DNA of 64,000 bases from NCBI RefSeq assembly GCF_020921035.1, contig NC_063158.1, positions 25,220,178 through 25,284,177 on the forward strand. The letters are read 5' to 3'. The notes beneath the pieces are model-generated. The model worked only from the letters and a program-made list of their open reading frames with translations. It was not told the DNA's origin and did no database searches. A program made the position numbers and the translations under genes. Shown in pieces: positions 25,954-37,613 of the stretch; the first letter of the stretch is position 1, and each line of letters starts with the position of its first letter. The stretch is from Rhodamnia argentea (taxonomy: Eukaryota > Streptophyta > Magnoliopsida > Myrtales > Myrtaceae).

Positions 25954-27290
25954 TCACCTACAAACAAAAGATTGTAATTTTTTAGTGGTTCTTGACATTG
26001 GAGAACTGTGATAATTAAGTACATCGATGGATTTGGTGGTTACATGTCTGCAAGGCCGTTTGGGATAAATAACTTATTGATTCGACATTATTTTGGAAGA
26101 CTTAGGACAAAGGATAAGTATATTCTCGGATTAAGTTATTTATCCATTGGCACAATACATCTTCCATTTGAATGTAATCGCGATCTATCAAGTGTTTTCA
26201 AGTAGTTAACAAAGTTCGAGTGAAGCTCCCTTGTGTTTTTTCGATACTTTCCACTACGTTACTTCATTTTTTGAGAAAAATAATCTCGAGAATAAGTGTA
26301 TTGGAAGTTCAAGGAATTGTTATAGAAGTGCAACTTGAACTTAGTCCTAATTCTTTTGACTCGTGCAGTTGAGATTTAAAACAAATCAAACTGGTGTGAT
26401 CGAATCCTTCCATTAGTTTTCTTCAATTTGGCTAACGAAAAATTGCTGAGCATTTGTAATAATTTCGATATTATGCGTGGCGTGGATGTAATGTCAACTA
26501 GGCTTCACATAAAACAAGATTGAAAAATTAAAAATAAAATAAAAAGGGCATAAAAAATTAAAGAAAAAGGAAAAAAAGGATTAAAATAAAAATGCAAAAA
26601 TAAAAAGAAGAAGAAGGGATTCTTCGGCAGGTTTGGGGGGAATTGCCTTCGCCGGCAAGGGCTAGCAACCATCACTAGGGGTCGATGATCCTCAAGTGCG
26701 AAGTACGTGTTGTCTTCACTCAGATTAATGGAGCTAACAAAATATTTGATCGTATAAATTGGATAAATTTAAGGACTTGCTTACACAAATTGATAATTTT
26801 ATACTGAATTGTATTTCTGTGATAAGTTTTATAACTTTCAATACACTTATCTATGTGATTTTAACCCTTGCTATATCATCTCGTCAACTACATAATTGTT
26901 ATTAAGATTTAGGGCTTCGGTTTCCACACACTCTAAGCACCGAAACTTCTAAAGAAACATGCTATGGATATAATTGATTATATATTGTCAAAGCTGAAAC
27001 TAAGAGGATGTTCCATCTTGATATTGACATGTGGCACTTCACTTTGACTCTATATTTGAAAGATTTTAAGGTGAAACTAAGAGGATGTTCCGTCTTGATA
27101 TTGACATGGAAAAAAATTCATCCATTTCAATTTTTTCACAAGAAGAAAAAGAAGAAAATAAGGGGTTTGTTGAATTTCAAGTATTTCATTTCACCATTAA
27201 AATACGAAGACTTACTTTCCATTTGGAATTGCACAGAAAAGATTATTTATCTCAGAGAGGTCTACGTAAAATCCTAGGAAGCTTAAGCTA
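25954..27290. other. AT-rich intergenic region with no recognised gene
   Basis: A near-duplicate pair around aactaagaggatgttccRtc at about 26997-27025 and 27072-27100, and an A-rich stretch near 26520-26620. No gene was recognised. Confidence 0.4.
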
Positions 27291-27305
27291 ATAGAAGAAG
27301 GCATG

Positions 27306-27328
27306 ATTTTTTTTTTTTTTTGGTAAGT
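27306..27328 (-). mobile_element. Ultra-short poly(T) insertion with 12-bp direct repeats
   Basis: A, T15 and GGTAAGT lie between two perfect copies of gaagaaggcatg (27294-27305, 27329-27340). A related sequence near 44925-44960 (cttaagctattagaagaatg...ggtttaatattt) lacks the insertion and acts as an empty comparison. Confidence 0.6.
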
Positions 27329-27732
27329 GAAGAAGGCATGCTTTAATATTTATATAATCCAATAATATTTGCACATAACATGACATACGGCATAGTTTCG
27401 CCATGTGGGGCACATTCAACTAATAAATATTTACCTTAATGATTTGTCATTTGTTAGTTTCTATATTTTATTGAATTTAACTTTCATAAAATAAACAAAG
27501 AGAAATTATATAATGATTTAATCTGTTATGGAGTTTAAACTTGAAAAAAGAGAGAAGACATTAGAGAAAGCGTTCTCAACTATACTTTATCATCTTGCAA
27601 TTTCGGTTATAAATTTTAGTACTTTCAATTTATTATCCCAACGTTATATTGTCTCAAGAAATGCAGTCAAGAAAATGAATAAGTATTGAAGAATGCAAGG
27701 GAGCTCCACTTGAACTCGTCAACTATCTATCA

Positions 27733-28490
27733 GTAGGAGCGATAGATTTCCGGTTCGGTCCTGTCATACTTAGGAATCGGGAATTGGACCAAAAGGACCG
27801 AACCAGTCCGGCTCCTGGAGCGTCCAATAGAACCGGCGTATTCACAATAATTCCTCTTTTTCAAACGAGTCAAACACATTGAATGTAAACATACCTGCAT
27901 GGAGATTATTTCTCATGATTTTGAAGATCATTTTTCCCCAAAGAAACCTGTCCAGATCAATTGAACCAGAAAGTGTATTGCAAAGATGGTTTCGCATGAG
28001 GGCCTTTGACGCAATGAGGATGACAGGCGTTGGGTGAGAGGGAAAGCGCATCAAGCGCCTGAGAGGCGCGAGGCATCGGGCAAGAAGGCGTCCGACCGGG
28101 GTTTCCACGAGGCATGAGAGCTCAGAGGTGTCGGGCGAGAGGGAAAGAGCGTCAAGCGCCTGAGAGGCGAGAGGCGATTAGGGTTTGCTGATTAGAGGAG
28201 AGGGCAGAGAGGAGAGAGAAAGAGAGGCGTGAATGTGACTCGTGAGGTGAACATGAAAAGACCGAAAGAGGATGTGTGAGGCTTGCGTTGGATTGTTAGA
28301 TTTACATTTAAAAAATAAGGATAACATTCACTGCGGTCGTCCTTATTGGAACAGCAACTAGATCGAAAATCACTGGTTTTACTTTTGTGGAATCGGAGAA
28401 ACTGTCCAGAACCAATTGGTTCGGTCCAGTTCGGGCAATTCCTGGTTCAAGCGGTCCAGGTTGCTTTTGTGGATAATCAGCAGAATATAG
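27733..28490. mobile_element. Putative DNA element carrying an exon-like gene fragment
   Basis: Both outer parts carry GGTTCGGTCC-type strings in inverted or mixed order (27750-27840 and 28385-28470). Between them, on the minus strand, lie a leader-like C/T stretch, a tandemly duplicated block rich in AGGCGCTTGA (about 28032-28175) and a short frame ending at a splice-donor-like ATGCAG|GTATGT near 27890. The element borders and the source gene are not resolved. Confidence 0.35.
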
Positions 28491-29283
28491 TTTATCCATT
28501 TTCCAACATTTAATAGAAAATGCTGACCATGCACATATGTTTTTATTGTTTTGGGAGTACACGTGGCTTTTGTGGTGCCAACTAGGCTCTCCATAAAAAA
28601 TAGCTTCACAATTTAAAAAAGAAAAAGTGAAATGATTAATAGAAAAAGGATAACAAATTAAAAGAATAGGGAGAAGTGATGAAAATAAAAAAAAATTACA
28701 GGTGGGCGGTGATGCCACTCTTTAACTTTTTGATCGTTCGAATTTCTAGTTGGGATAAAATTAGATATGATAAAATACGACATCATAGGATATTGTCATA
28801 TCCTATCTACTATTTGGTAAACTGCAGATTTGAAGTCAGATATTTTATATCCTAATCCATCAATTGTTTGGTAGAAATTAAATATCATGTTTGTCGGATA
28901 TAATGATGCAACCACATAATTCGAAACTCATTTGATGATGTTTTCATTGAGTTAGCTATCTAGCTTCTAACCCAGATCTTCTTGTAGTTTGGACCAATTT
29001 TGCTGTTTCCTCTTTGTGGACTAGTTTGGTGGAATGCTCTTCGACTATATCTGCATTGTTAATAAGATCTCTGAATAATACCCTCAATTACAGAAACAGA
29101 AGCAAACTCTGATCACCATTTTCAGCATCGAAGAGTACAAAACTTGACATCTTAAAGCAGTAAGTAACGATACTTGAATACTTAGTAGTGTGGCTCCATA
29201 CTCGCATGCTTCAATATTATGAAAATAAGCAAACATCGAACACACCACACTGTTCCTCCGAAGGCCCACGCAACCTAGAACCT

Positions 29284-29807
29284 TGTGACACGGGCCGGGA
29301 ATTTCGTGTCCCTCTTATGATGCGGGGAATCGAACGACTGGTGTCGTCGGGTTCTTCCACACTTGTAAACCTTTAAGTGATGCTTGCTAGTGTCTAACAT
29401 AGTGTCTAACATAATGAATGAGCGATGCAAATGGTAAGAGTCAATTGGGTCTATGAGAGTGGTGTCGGGACGGTTTGTGTTAGAAGTTATAGGATTAGAT
29501 AGGATGCCTCCCTTAGGAGCTCTGAAGACGGGGTTGGCCTTCCGTGTACAAACCGATCGGGAGTTGATGTTGTTCTCCTGATGAAGCCACGACAGGTCGA
29601 AACCAGTTATAGTGCCTAATGCAGTCTGCTATTACTCGATGCAAAGAATGTCCGAACTAAGCTGGGCGTGGTTTGACTCGATACGAGAAAGGCATTCGCT
29701 TGAGTGTTCCATGAACAATTAAAGAAAAAGGGCTGGCCTAGTCTTACACGACTCGCCAAGCGCCCCACGGGTTGTTTCACGGCCAAGGAATCTCTAAGCT
29801 CGTGACA
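29284..29807 (+). repeat. Left long terminal repeat
   Basis: Starts TGTGACACG and ends CGTGACA directly before the primer-binding site. It matches 30434-30921 along its length, for example tgtccctcttatgatg, acacttgtaaacctt, tgaatgagcgatgca and gaaaaagggctggcct. Confidence 0.8.
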
Positions 29808-29809
29808 AA

Positions 29810-29821
29810 TGGTATCGGAGC
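29810..29821 (+). other. Primer-binding site for initiator methionine tRNA
   Basis: TGGTATCGGAGC sits two bases after the left repeat and differs by one base from the TGGTATCAGAGC site used by many plant LTR retrotransposons. Confidence 0.8.
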
Positions 29822-30433
29822 AGGAATCCCTCCAGTTAATGTGTGAATCGGAAGAAACTTGTGGTCTACCCGATCCCACGAGTGCGGAGAGTGAATCGCC
29901 ATAGCTAAAACAAAAGAAAAAAGAAAAGGCTCAGACTTTATGCGGCTCTCGACTTGCTTCTGGGATGCCAATGGGGGCACAGGAAGAAACTAGTTCCTCA
30001 CCGAAATGGGAAACATACCCGAATCAATTCAGCAAATCTCAAGATGGGTCCTCTACCTTTTTTGAACAAGGAAAAACCCTCCATTGGTTAGCCAATACAA
30101 AAGAGAAAAGAAAGTGCTTATCGGGGACAAAGAAAGGAATTGCCAGGTTAGTGAGTTGGCTGAAGTACCACCCTTTGAAAGCGATGGTGACTATAAAACG
30201 GTGCTGCCAGGGAAAGGCAGTTGGCCAAAAATGCTACATTGTACCGCACGAGTGACCAAAGAAAACTCGAACACCCATCAAAACAAAAGAAAAGAAAAAA
30301 AGAAGCTACCGATATTGAGGAAAAATAGTTCTTTTGGGCGAGCGCACGTCTCCATTGGAGTTGATGGTAGGAAAAGGCGCAAGGAAGCGACGTAACCTGC
30401 AACGAGGGCGTTGCGGAAATGAATGGGGGATAT

Positions 30434-30921
30434 TGGCACGAGTCGATAGCTTTGTGTCCCTCTTATGATGTCGGGGATTGAACGACCGGTGTCGTCAAGT
30501 CCTTTCACACTTGTAAACCTTGAAGTGATGCTTGTTGGTGTCTAACATAGTGAATGAGCGATGCATAAGGTAAGAGTCGACTGGGTCCGTGGGAGTGGTG
30601 TCATGACGGTTTTTGCTAGGAGTTCTAGGATTAGATAGAATACATCCCTTAAGAGTTCTGAAGGCGGCCTCCCGTGTACAAATTGATCGGGAGCTGATGC
30701 CGCTCTTCTAATGAGGCCATAGTAGGCCGAAACCGGTTGTAGTGCCTAATGTAGTCTGCTATCGCTCGATAGAAAGGATGCCCGAGCTAAGCTGGATGTG
30801 GTATGACTTGATACGAGAAAGACATTCGCCTGAGTGTTTCATGAACAACTAAAGAAAAAGGGCTGGCCTGATCTTGCACTGCCCCACGGGCTGTTCCGTG
30901 GCCAATGAATTTCTGAGCACA
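30434..30921 (+). repeat. Right long terminal repeat
   Basis: Direct repeat of 29284-29807, starting TGGCACGAG after the purine tract and ending near GAGCACA. It is shorter than the left repeat by small deletions. Confidence 0.75.
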
Positions 30922-31683
30922 CTTGCATGAATGTCTATAGTCATGATAATCGACTCTGTACAGAGCAAATCCAATATCACTACGACCATTACGGATTGAA
31001 TCAAAATGGCAAACGGCACGCACAACACGATGCCCATCCGATTGCAACTCGTGTCATCAATCAAACAACCACACACAGAAAAGCTTCTTCAGGTTCCACC
31101 CAGTTCCAAAATGTAAAAATTTTGAAACCGCAGTAAACAAGCAAGATATTGGCCCAAAACATGCAAGGAGACATAAGCGATCGCGGAGATCATCAAGCAC
31201 GATCCTTCTCCGCGAACCATCACAGACAAAAACAAACCTCAAGATGACGCGACCCAGCCGTAACACGCACCATCAACTCACCTACGGAGGAAAGACCCTT
31301 CAATGACGGAGCTTGCCCCAATCGAAGAAGTCCGATGGCGGACCGAAAGCAATCGTTGAGCAAGGGAGAGAAGATGCTCGTAGGTGACAATGTTCGTGTT
31401 TCAAGGGAGTCGTGCGTGTGAATGAAGGAGAAGGAAAAGGAGAGGTAGGGTTTCTTGAAAAATAGTTGGACAAAAAAAAATCCTATTCATATCTATCCTA
31501 CTCCACACTATGTTTTTTTATCCGGTATATCTCCTCCATATCCAATTTTATCTTGTCATAGACGGCTACCAAACATAGGATAAAACTCGTCACTTTTATC
31601 CGGACAACCAAACGTAGCCTTGAGTTCGATCCATAACATCTTTTCTTTTTTTAGATTTTAAGGCTTTTTTTTTTTTTACTTTT

Positions 31684-32245
31684 GGGGTGCATTTATTTCA
31701 TGAAAACTCCATGAAAAAGGAAAATGATTTTCGAGAAATTATTTTCTAGGAAAACAGTCGTTTTCCTTTGGTAATACATGACCTAAAACGTTTTTTGGTG
31801 TTTGGTTATTATTTGAAAAATAATTGCAATATCATGACTTTAACTTATGAAAAAATTTAAATTTTTTTTTTAATTTTTTTAAAAATTTATTTTCTTTTTC
31901 TTTTTTCTTCTACCTCGTTGGGCGAGCTCGAAGTCGAGACTTTGCGGCCCATGCCCGTGGCTGGCTACTAGCCCCAACCATCCTCGAGGCCTAGCGGCTG
32001 GCCGAGGGAAAAAAAATATAAAAATATAAAAATATTAAGATTGAAATATTGAAAAAATCGAGAGAAATAATTTCAGAAAGTATTTTCACCTTTTTAGATT
32101 GAGGATTCACTTTTCTGATTTTATCCATGAATAGTTTCGTTGATTGAAAAGTGTTCATGGTTGACTTGTTATTTTGGGCGAACCAAACGGGTGACAATTC
32201 TAAAAACGAATTCCCGAAGAACACTTTTAATCAAACAAACACCCC
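31684..32245. mobile_element. MITE, PIF/Harbinger-like ends
   Basis: The left end GGGGTGCATTTATTTCATG pairs with the right end, reverse-complemented, GGGGTGTTTGTTTGATTAA. The centre has a GC-rich block (GGGCGAGCTCGAAG) in AT-rich DNA. The right flank starts TTA; the left flank is T-rich, so the 3-bp target duplication is uncertain. Confidence 0.6.
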
Positions 32246-33003
32246 TTAATCTAATTTTCATTAAAATTAGGAGGAAAACAATGTCGATTTGGTCAGCGTG
32301 GCACTCTTTATTAATGTAATGATAACACCTGCATTTTCCATCATTCAAGTTGGACGGAACAAATAAGGAACTTCATTGCACAAATTGATCAAATTTTAAA
32401 ACTGGATTGTGTTATGTGAGTAGCTTTAGCACTGTAAATACACTTATTACTGCAATATTTAACCTTGCCATATAGTTTCTTCGATTCCATAGTTGTTATC
32501 TCTAAGCACTTAAACTTCTAAAAAAATTGTTGGGTATTCAATTTGTCATGTATAGATAAAGGCGAAACTGAGAAAGTATCCGTTCTGATGCTCGCCACGT
32601 GGCACCTCACTCGCTTTGCCTCTATATTTGCCATATGGCACGATATATGTCCCAGTTTTGCCACGTGGGCACATTTGACCAATAAGTTTTTAGCTTAAGA
32701 ATTTGTCATCGAGTAGTTTCTATCTCTTATTAAATATTAGAAAATAAATAAAGAGAAATTATACATAGATTTTTATCTCTTATTGAATTCAAAATTGAAA
32801 AAAAGAAAAAATAATAAATTATGCACCTCAATCAATGCTAGTAGACTCGCTCTTTGGAACAGTCCTTGCATTTAGGAGGGAAACAACCACCGTCACGCGC
32901 CTCTCTCCTCCTCCTTCTTCTTCGCTGTTCCTGAGAACAATCGATCACTCATCACACGCCGCCGCCGCCGCCGCCCCAACTCAAATCATACCCCACATAT
33001 ATC

Positions 33004-33005
<2 letters not shown>
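32246..33005. other. Upstream region and leader of the DUF1068 gene
   Basis: AT-rich up to about 32830. The last 170 bases are C/T-rich with a (GCC)n run near 32958-32975, typical of a transcribed plant leader. No other gene was recognised. Confidence 0.45.

Positions 33006-33039
<34 letters not shown>
33006..33039 (+). repeat. (GA)17 microsatellite next to the start codon
   Basis: A pure GA tract in the 5' leader ends one base before the ATG at 33041 of the DUF1068 gene. Length changes here would alter the immediate leader. Confidence 0.9.
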
Positions 33040-33040
<1 letters not shown>

Positions 33041-33041
<1 letters not shown>

Positions 33042-35749
33042 TGAATCGGCGACAGCAGAGAGCGATGAAGTGGGCCATCGCGGTGATGGCGGTATGCATA
33101 TTGTGTTACATAGTCGGTCCCCCACTGCATTGGCACGTGACCGAGGCCCTGGCCTCCGTCCGCCGCCACGGCTCCTCCGTCTCCTGCCCTCCCTGCCGCT
33201 GCGATTGCTCTTCTCAGCCGCTCCTCTCTATCGGCGACGGTATTTTTCGCTTCCCCGGTTCCGTTGGTTCCCTCCTGTTGTCTTTTGGTTTCTGTTGATC
33301 ACTGGCTGGCTTTCTTTTTTTGTGCGATGTCGATCCATCGCTCACCTCGGATGACCTCATTGATGTTCCGCGTAATGGATGGAGCTGATGTGGTGGTGTT
33401 AGCAATGATCTAGCAATTTTTTTTTTTTTTTTTGGGTCCAAAATGATCTGGCAATTTACGATGTGGTGGTGTTAGAAGATTTTACCTTTACAATGGATTG
33501 AACGTGATTGTGTTTAGCTTTGCCTATTATGTCAGCAAGTTGTGTATTTTTATCATGGAAACTGAAGGATAAAGGAGATTGGTTACGCCTTTGCAAGCTT
33601 TTCATGTGATTTTTGTGCATCGAGCTTAGATTTCTATAGCTGGTGGAGGTCTAATTAAAAGGGGAAAGGGATGGTATATGTGATACTCAAGTGACAATAT
33701 TGCCTCAAAACTTTATAAAGGTGGGGCCTTTTAGCCTCTCTACGTGAAGTCATGGAGATGCTTAAAAGATAGCTTGGTCCAAACAGTGCTGGTTATATTT
33801 TCTGATTGGGGTGTTTTCTAAGTCGTGGCACCAGTGATCTGCAGCTTTCTTGTCTCGCCCAGAGCGAGTAAAACATATTTCATTTTTATACTTTTGAAAG
33901 TTCCATTGCATTCTTATGTCTATTGTCGAATTGGTTGGACTGTTTTTTTTTCTCTTTTGAGCTGTTTGGACAATGTTATCTGACCTTCCTGTGCTATGTT
34001 TATCTGTTCTGTTGCAGAATTGATCAACAACACCTTCACAGGTTAGTATTCATCACTCGGATAATTCTAGCCATCTTTGGAAGTAGTTTGCTGACTTAAT
34101 TTTTTGGCTGGTCTGTCATTGGTGGAGTGACTAACTGGAGGGTTGCGTATGCTTCATGCTGACAGATGAATTAGCTGTATTCCTTGGTTGGAGTTCCTTT
34201 TATAGAGTGAGCTTATAACCCACCCACTACCCCTTCAAGAGTCGTGGCATGTTGAGTTTTATGGGGTTGTCTCTCCTTGCTAACTTGTTGTCTATATTTT
34301 GCCAAAAAAACTAGGTTCTTTGTTCAATATGATTTTGAGTAATTCTTATTCACTATTGCTTTGTAACTAATTTTTTTTTCAAGATAATGGTCCTCAACAT
34401 AGCGTTGACCTCTGACATGTACGGTCTGCTGTTTGATTAGAAACTTGGTCTTCCTTATTTTGTGACAATGTAAAGGATCAGGCATGCCATGCTGAAGATG
34501 TGACTGGACTATCAAGGTTTTATGATAGAGGCCTTAACCACCGAGAATCTGTGGATGCTGCTTACACATGCCAAATATTTTTTTTTTGAGCTATTCTTGA
34601 AAAATTGTTGTATGACACAGCTGTATACACGTTACTGCTGAGCTATTTTTTCATGCTATGTTTGGGATGACGCAGAATGTGAGATGGTATGGAACATGAC
34701 TAAATGTGAATTTCTCTACCTCACCTTTTCACTGCACATTATCTTACCAAGCATAGCAAGCTATTAGAAGAAAGAAAATGGGATAAGTGTAGGCACGATA
34801 ACTGACTGACATGTAGAGTCTTAAAATTTTATCTGCAACAGAGTTGAACTGAAAACACTTGATAAGTTTGCGTACAACATTAGGATAATCTTTTTCAAAT
34901 TAAATTTGAAATGTTATGGTTCTGCCACATTGGATGTTTGGTGTACTTCTTCTTCTTCTTCTTGGCCTAAAAACGTTGACTCGCTCAGTTTAGGCGACTT
35001 ATGAAGCATAAACTCATACTTTGAACACTGCATAATGCAGGAGATTATATAGCCAACCAGGCTAGACAAGTGCATCTTTGCTAGGCATCATTTATATAGT
35101 TCTCATTGGGTGTAGGGTCACTGAGAAGCTGCTCTTTTGGGAGAACTGTGGAGGAAGTCACCATTGCCTACAATTATTAAATATGGCCTCTATACTTTCT
35201 GATCTGTGAACTTTGACATCACTCACAATTCGCTATATAGCACTGTAACAGGATGATTAGATGTGGCGATCACTTAGCCAAAACTACCTGATATGTATCA
35301 GTCGTATGAATTTGATTTTGTTCTTTCAAAACAATGCTGGTTAGGACCTGCCTTCATGTAACAGGAGCTATATTCTAAGCTAATCAAAGCATAACATCGG
35401 CTAAGGCCATTTAATTCCTTGGTTACATGCAATGGTTGTAGATTGTGTAAAGCATGACCCAGAGGTGACCGAAGAAATGGAAAAGAGCTTCACGAACTTG
35501 CTAATGGAGGAACTGAGGCTGAGGGAAGCTCAATCCCTGGAGAACCAGCAGCGTGCCGATATAATGCTGTTAGAGGCCAAGAAAATGGCATCTCAATACC
35601 AAAAGGAGGCAGACAAGTGCAGTTCTGGGATGGAGACCTGTGAAGAAGCAAGGGAAAGAGCTGAAGGAATATTAGAAGAACAGAGAAGAGTAACTGCTAT
35701 GTGGGAACTCAGGGCTCGTCAGAGAGGATGGCAAGAAGGGTTCCAATAG
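33041..35749 (+). CDS. DUF1068 / NKS1-ELMO-type Golgi membrane protein
   Basis: Three coding exons, 33041-33239, 34018-34041 (only 24 bases) and 35442-35749, join in phase to 176 residues. The N-terminus MNRRQQRAMKWAI is followed by one membrane span (about residues 9-27, then the motif YIVGPPLHWH), a cysteine motif CPPCRCDC (49-56) with the family sequence SSQPLLSI, and a helical, glutamate-rich C-terminal half (about 80-176) with LREAQ, ALLEAKK-like and QYQKEADKCSSGMETCEEAR segments, probably a coiled coil. Arabidopsis relatives include NKS1 and the ELMO proteins, Golgi proteins linked to pectin synthesis and salt tolerance; this role is by family. The second intron is 1.4 kb, and the first contains a very short poly(T) insertion. 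Confidence 0.93.
33420..33442 (-). mobile_element. Ultra-short poly(T) insertion in intron 1 of the DUF1068 gene
   Basis: T14 and GGGTCCAAA lie between atgatctagcaattt (33405-33419) and atgatctggcaattt (33443-33457), 14 of 15 bases equal. A second pair of direct repeats, gatgtggtggtgttag (33387-33402, 33460-33475), brackets the whole, so the event may have been more complex than one insertion. Confidence 0.55.
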
Positions 35750-36753
35750 GTTTTCTTCTCAGATCAGATTTTTACAAATATATAAGTCAAGCTAAAGAAC
35801 CATTCTGCAGATTTGATCCTTAAGTATTTTCTGTTTAGGGGTTTACACGGTTATATTAGGATTGCGTATTGGATTAATTCATTCATTCGTTCATTCCTGT
35901 ACTCATTGTTACACTTCATAAGTTCTACGCAGAGCAGAAGTAGTTGAAAGCCCTGTTGCTTGTCCTACACTTGCTGCCACGAATCTGTTTCCGGAACATG
36001 TTTGCTTAAATGTTTTGCTCAAATTTGATTACTCTCTATTTGATTATTCAATGGTCTTTGCTAGCATAACAATCTTTGAGCGACTGTGAGAGTACGTAAT
36101 ATATTGTGTGTGGGTTACAAATTCTTGAAGGAGTGGACTTCACAATAATTTTTAATCGATTGTAATTTTTTTTTTTTTTTTTGTGGTCCAAAATAGGATG
36201 TTAATCACTAATGACAGTCATAATCTTTTCTCTTATTCAATCCACTGAATGTATTTTGATTAAAAAATGCCATTGTTTCTTATTTTTCAAGGTGTTGTCC
36301 CGTGTTTTTCTTTGACATGAATAGGTAAGGTCATGAATTGTTTTTCGAATCGATTTCTAACCAGAAGTAGATTTTAGTTTTTGAACTAGTTAGATTTTAG
36401 TTTCTAAACGAGTTTCTGATCAAATAAATGTGTCCGATAATGACACAAAATTTCTGTTTTTGAAACAAAAAATTCGTTTGATAATAGTATAAATTTTCTA
36501 GGGTTGCTAGTGACCAGTGGACCGGCTAATGAGCGACACGAACAATTTGACAATATCTAATGCAAATACTTCTATCATATATATATATTGAAATTAGTAG
36601 ACTGAATAAGATATTGCAAGCATATTTTATAGTGGTTCAATTTATATCAAATTTACATCTGGAGAAGTACACTAAGAGTGTCAAAAGTTGTGTTTTCACC
36701 GAGTAACTTAAGTGATGATCACTTAAATGCCTTCAACGAGAATTCCGATCAAA
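35750..36753. other. 3' region of the DUF1068 gene and intergenic DNA
   Basis: The 3' leader end is expected in the first 200-300 bases. A T-run followed by GTGGTCCAAAATA near 36165-36192 resembles the very short insertions elsewhere, but I found no clear flanking repeat. No gene was recognised. Confidence 0.4.
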
Positions 36754-36761
36754 GCGATTAC

Positions 36762-37613
36762 CTAAGTAGCACCGACACCGATACGGGACATGGGACACGA
36801 CACAACACGACACTCCGACACGTCATTTCTAAAATATAGAGATTTTCGACACGTTGGGGACACGTTGTATATTAAATATATTTTTATATATGTATGATAT
36901 ATTATTATTTTTATAATTTTTTATAAAATAGAAAATTTATCAAAAGAGTTCTTATAATCAAAGAAAGCTCACACCATGAATACTCCTGTAATTTGATCCC
37001 AACCAACCTAGAAAATAAATAAATAAATAAATAATCCTGTTATCCGCACACTTCCCCTCATCTCTCACGTCTCCTCCCCTTCTCTCTTTACTTTTTAAAA
37101 AATCTCCGACACCTTTCTCCTCCTCTCTCTCTCTTCTCTGTCTCCCCTTCTTTTCTGTTCACCGTAAACCTCTCTCTCCTCTCCGCTGCACCCCCTGTCT
37201 CTTTACTTCCTGAAAAAATCTCCCCCCCTTTCTCTCTATCAATCCTCTCTGTCTCGCGAAGCCAACTACGGCATCGACCACCATGATTTTTGCTACTGCC
37301 TCTGTCCTCCGGCTCGTTCGCTCTCTCTGCTCGGCGCACACGAAGGCCGTTCTCTGCTTGGGCGCTCGCGTCACCAGCTCCCTCCCTCATCTCTCTCATG
37401 GCCCGAAACGCTCCTCCCCCTTCCCCCACCGTTCTACGCCCTTCGGATCTGCTTTTCCCCGCCCTCTTTCCTCACCGACTCGCGTGTCCCCCGGCGTGTC
37501 GCTGGCGTTGACTACGTGTCGACCGCGTGTCGGACCGTATCGGACGCGTGTCCGTGTCTGACACGTGTCCGACACCGACATGCCGAGGGGTTTGGCGTGT
37601 TGGTGCTTCATAG
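36762..37613. mobile_element. Mutator-like element with captured leader/exon sequence (Pack-MULE candidate)
   Basis: The end CTAAGTAGCACCGACAC and, reverse-complemented, CTATGAAGCACCAACAC match at 14 of 17 bases. Both subterminal regions are packed with GACACG/CGTGTC motifs. The flank gcgattac is repeated perfectly (36754-36761, 37614-37621). The interior 37040-37480 differs in composition: C/T-rich leader-like sequence with an internal duplication of a tctctttactt...aaaaatctcc unit, then an ATG at 37283 opening a frame that starts MIFATASVLRLVRSLCSAH, which resembles an organelle-targeting peptide. The source gene was not identified. Confidence 0.75.

Larger units (their letters stand above)
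29284..30921 (+). mobile_element. Small non-autonomous LTR retrotransposon (TRIM-like)
   Basis: Two direct repeats of about 500 bp frame a 626-bp interior with no gag or pol frame. A primer-binding site follows the left repeat and a purine-rich tract (about 30414-30430) precedes the right one. Total length 1.64 kb. The two repeats differ at many positions, including small indels, so the insertion is old; no target duplication was recognised. Mobility would depend on proteins from a full-length element elsewhere. Confidence 0.8.
28735..31620. repeat. Possible outer element with inverted ends around an LTR element
   Basis: Sequence at 28735-28910 (ataaaattagatatg, tatttggta) resembles the reverse complement of 31480-31620 (ataaaattggatatgg, tgtttggta). 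31200-31440 on the minus strand looks like the first exon of a captured gene, with a donor CCGTAG|GTGAGT near 31280. The LTR element at 29284-30921 would be nested inside. Ends are too diverged for exact borders. Confidence 0.35.

Noticed and set aside
36150-36192. A ninth ultra-short poly(T) insertion
   Set aside because: The T run followed by GTGGTCCAAAATA has the right look, but I could not find a convincing flanking direct repeat.
37088-37561. Overlapping frames on both strands near 37.1-37.6 kb as a stand-alone gene
   Set aside because: They lie inside an element with target duplications, and the frames end in its GACACG-rich terminal repeat, so a captured fragment is the better explanation.
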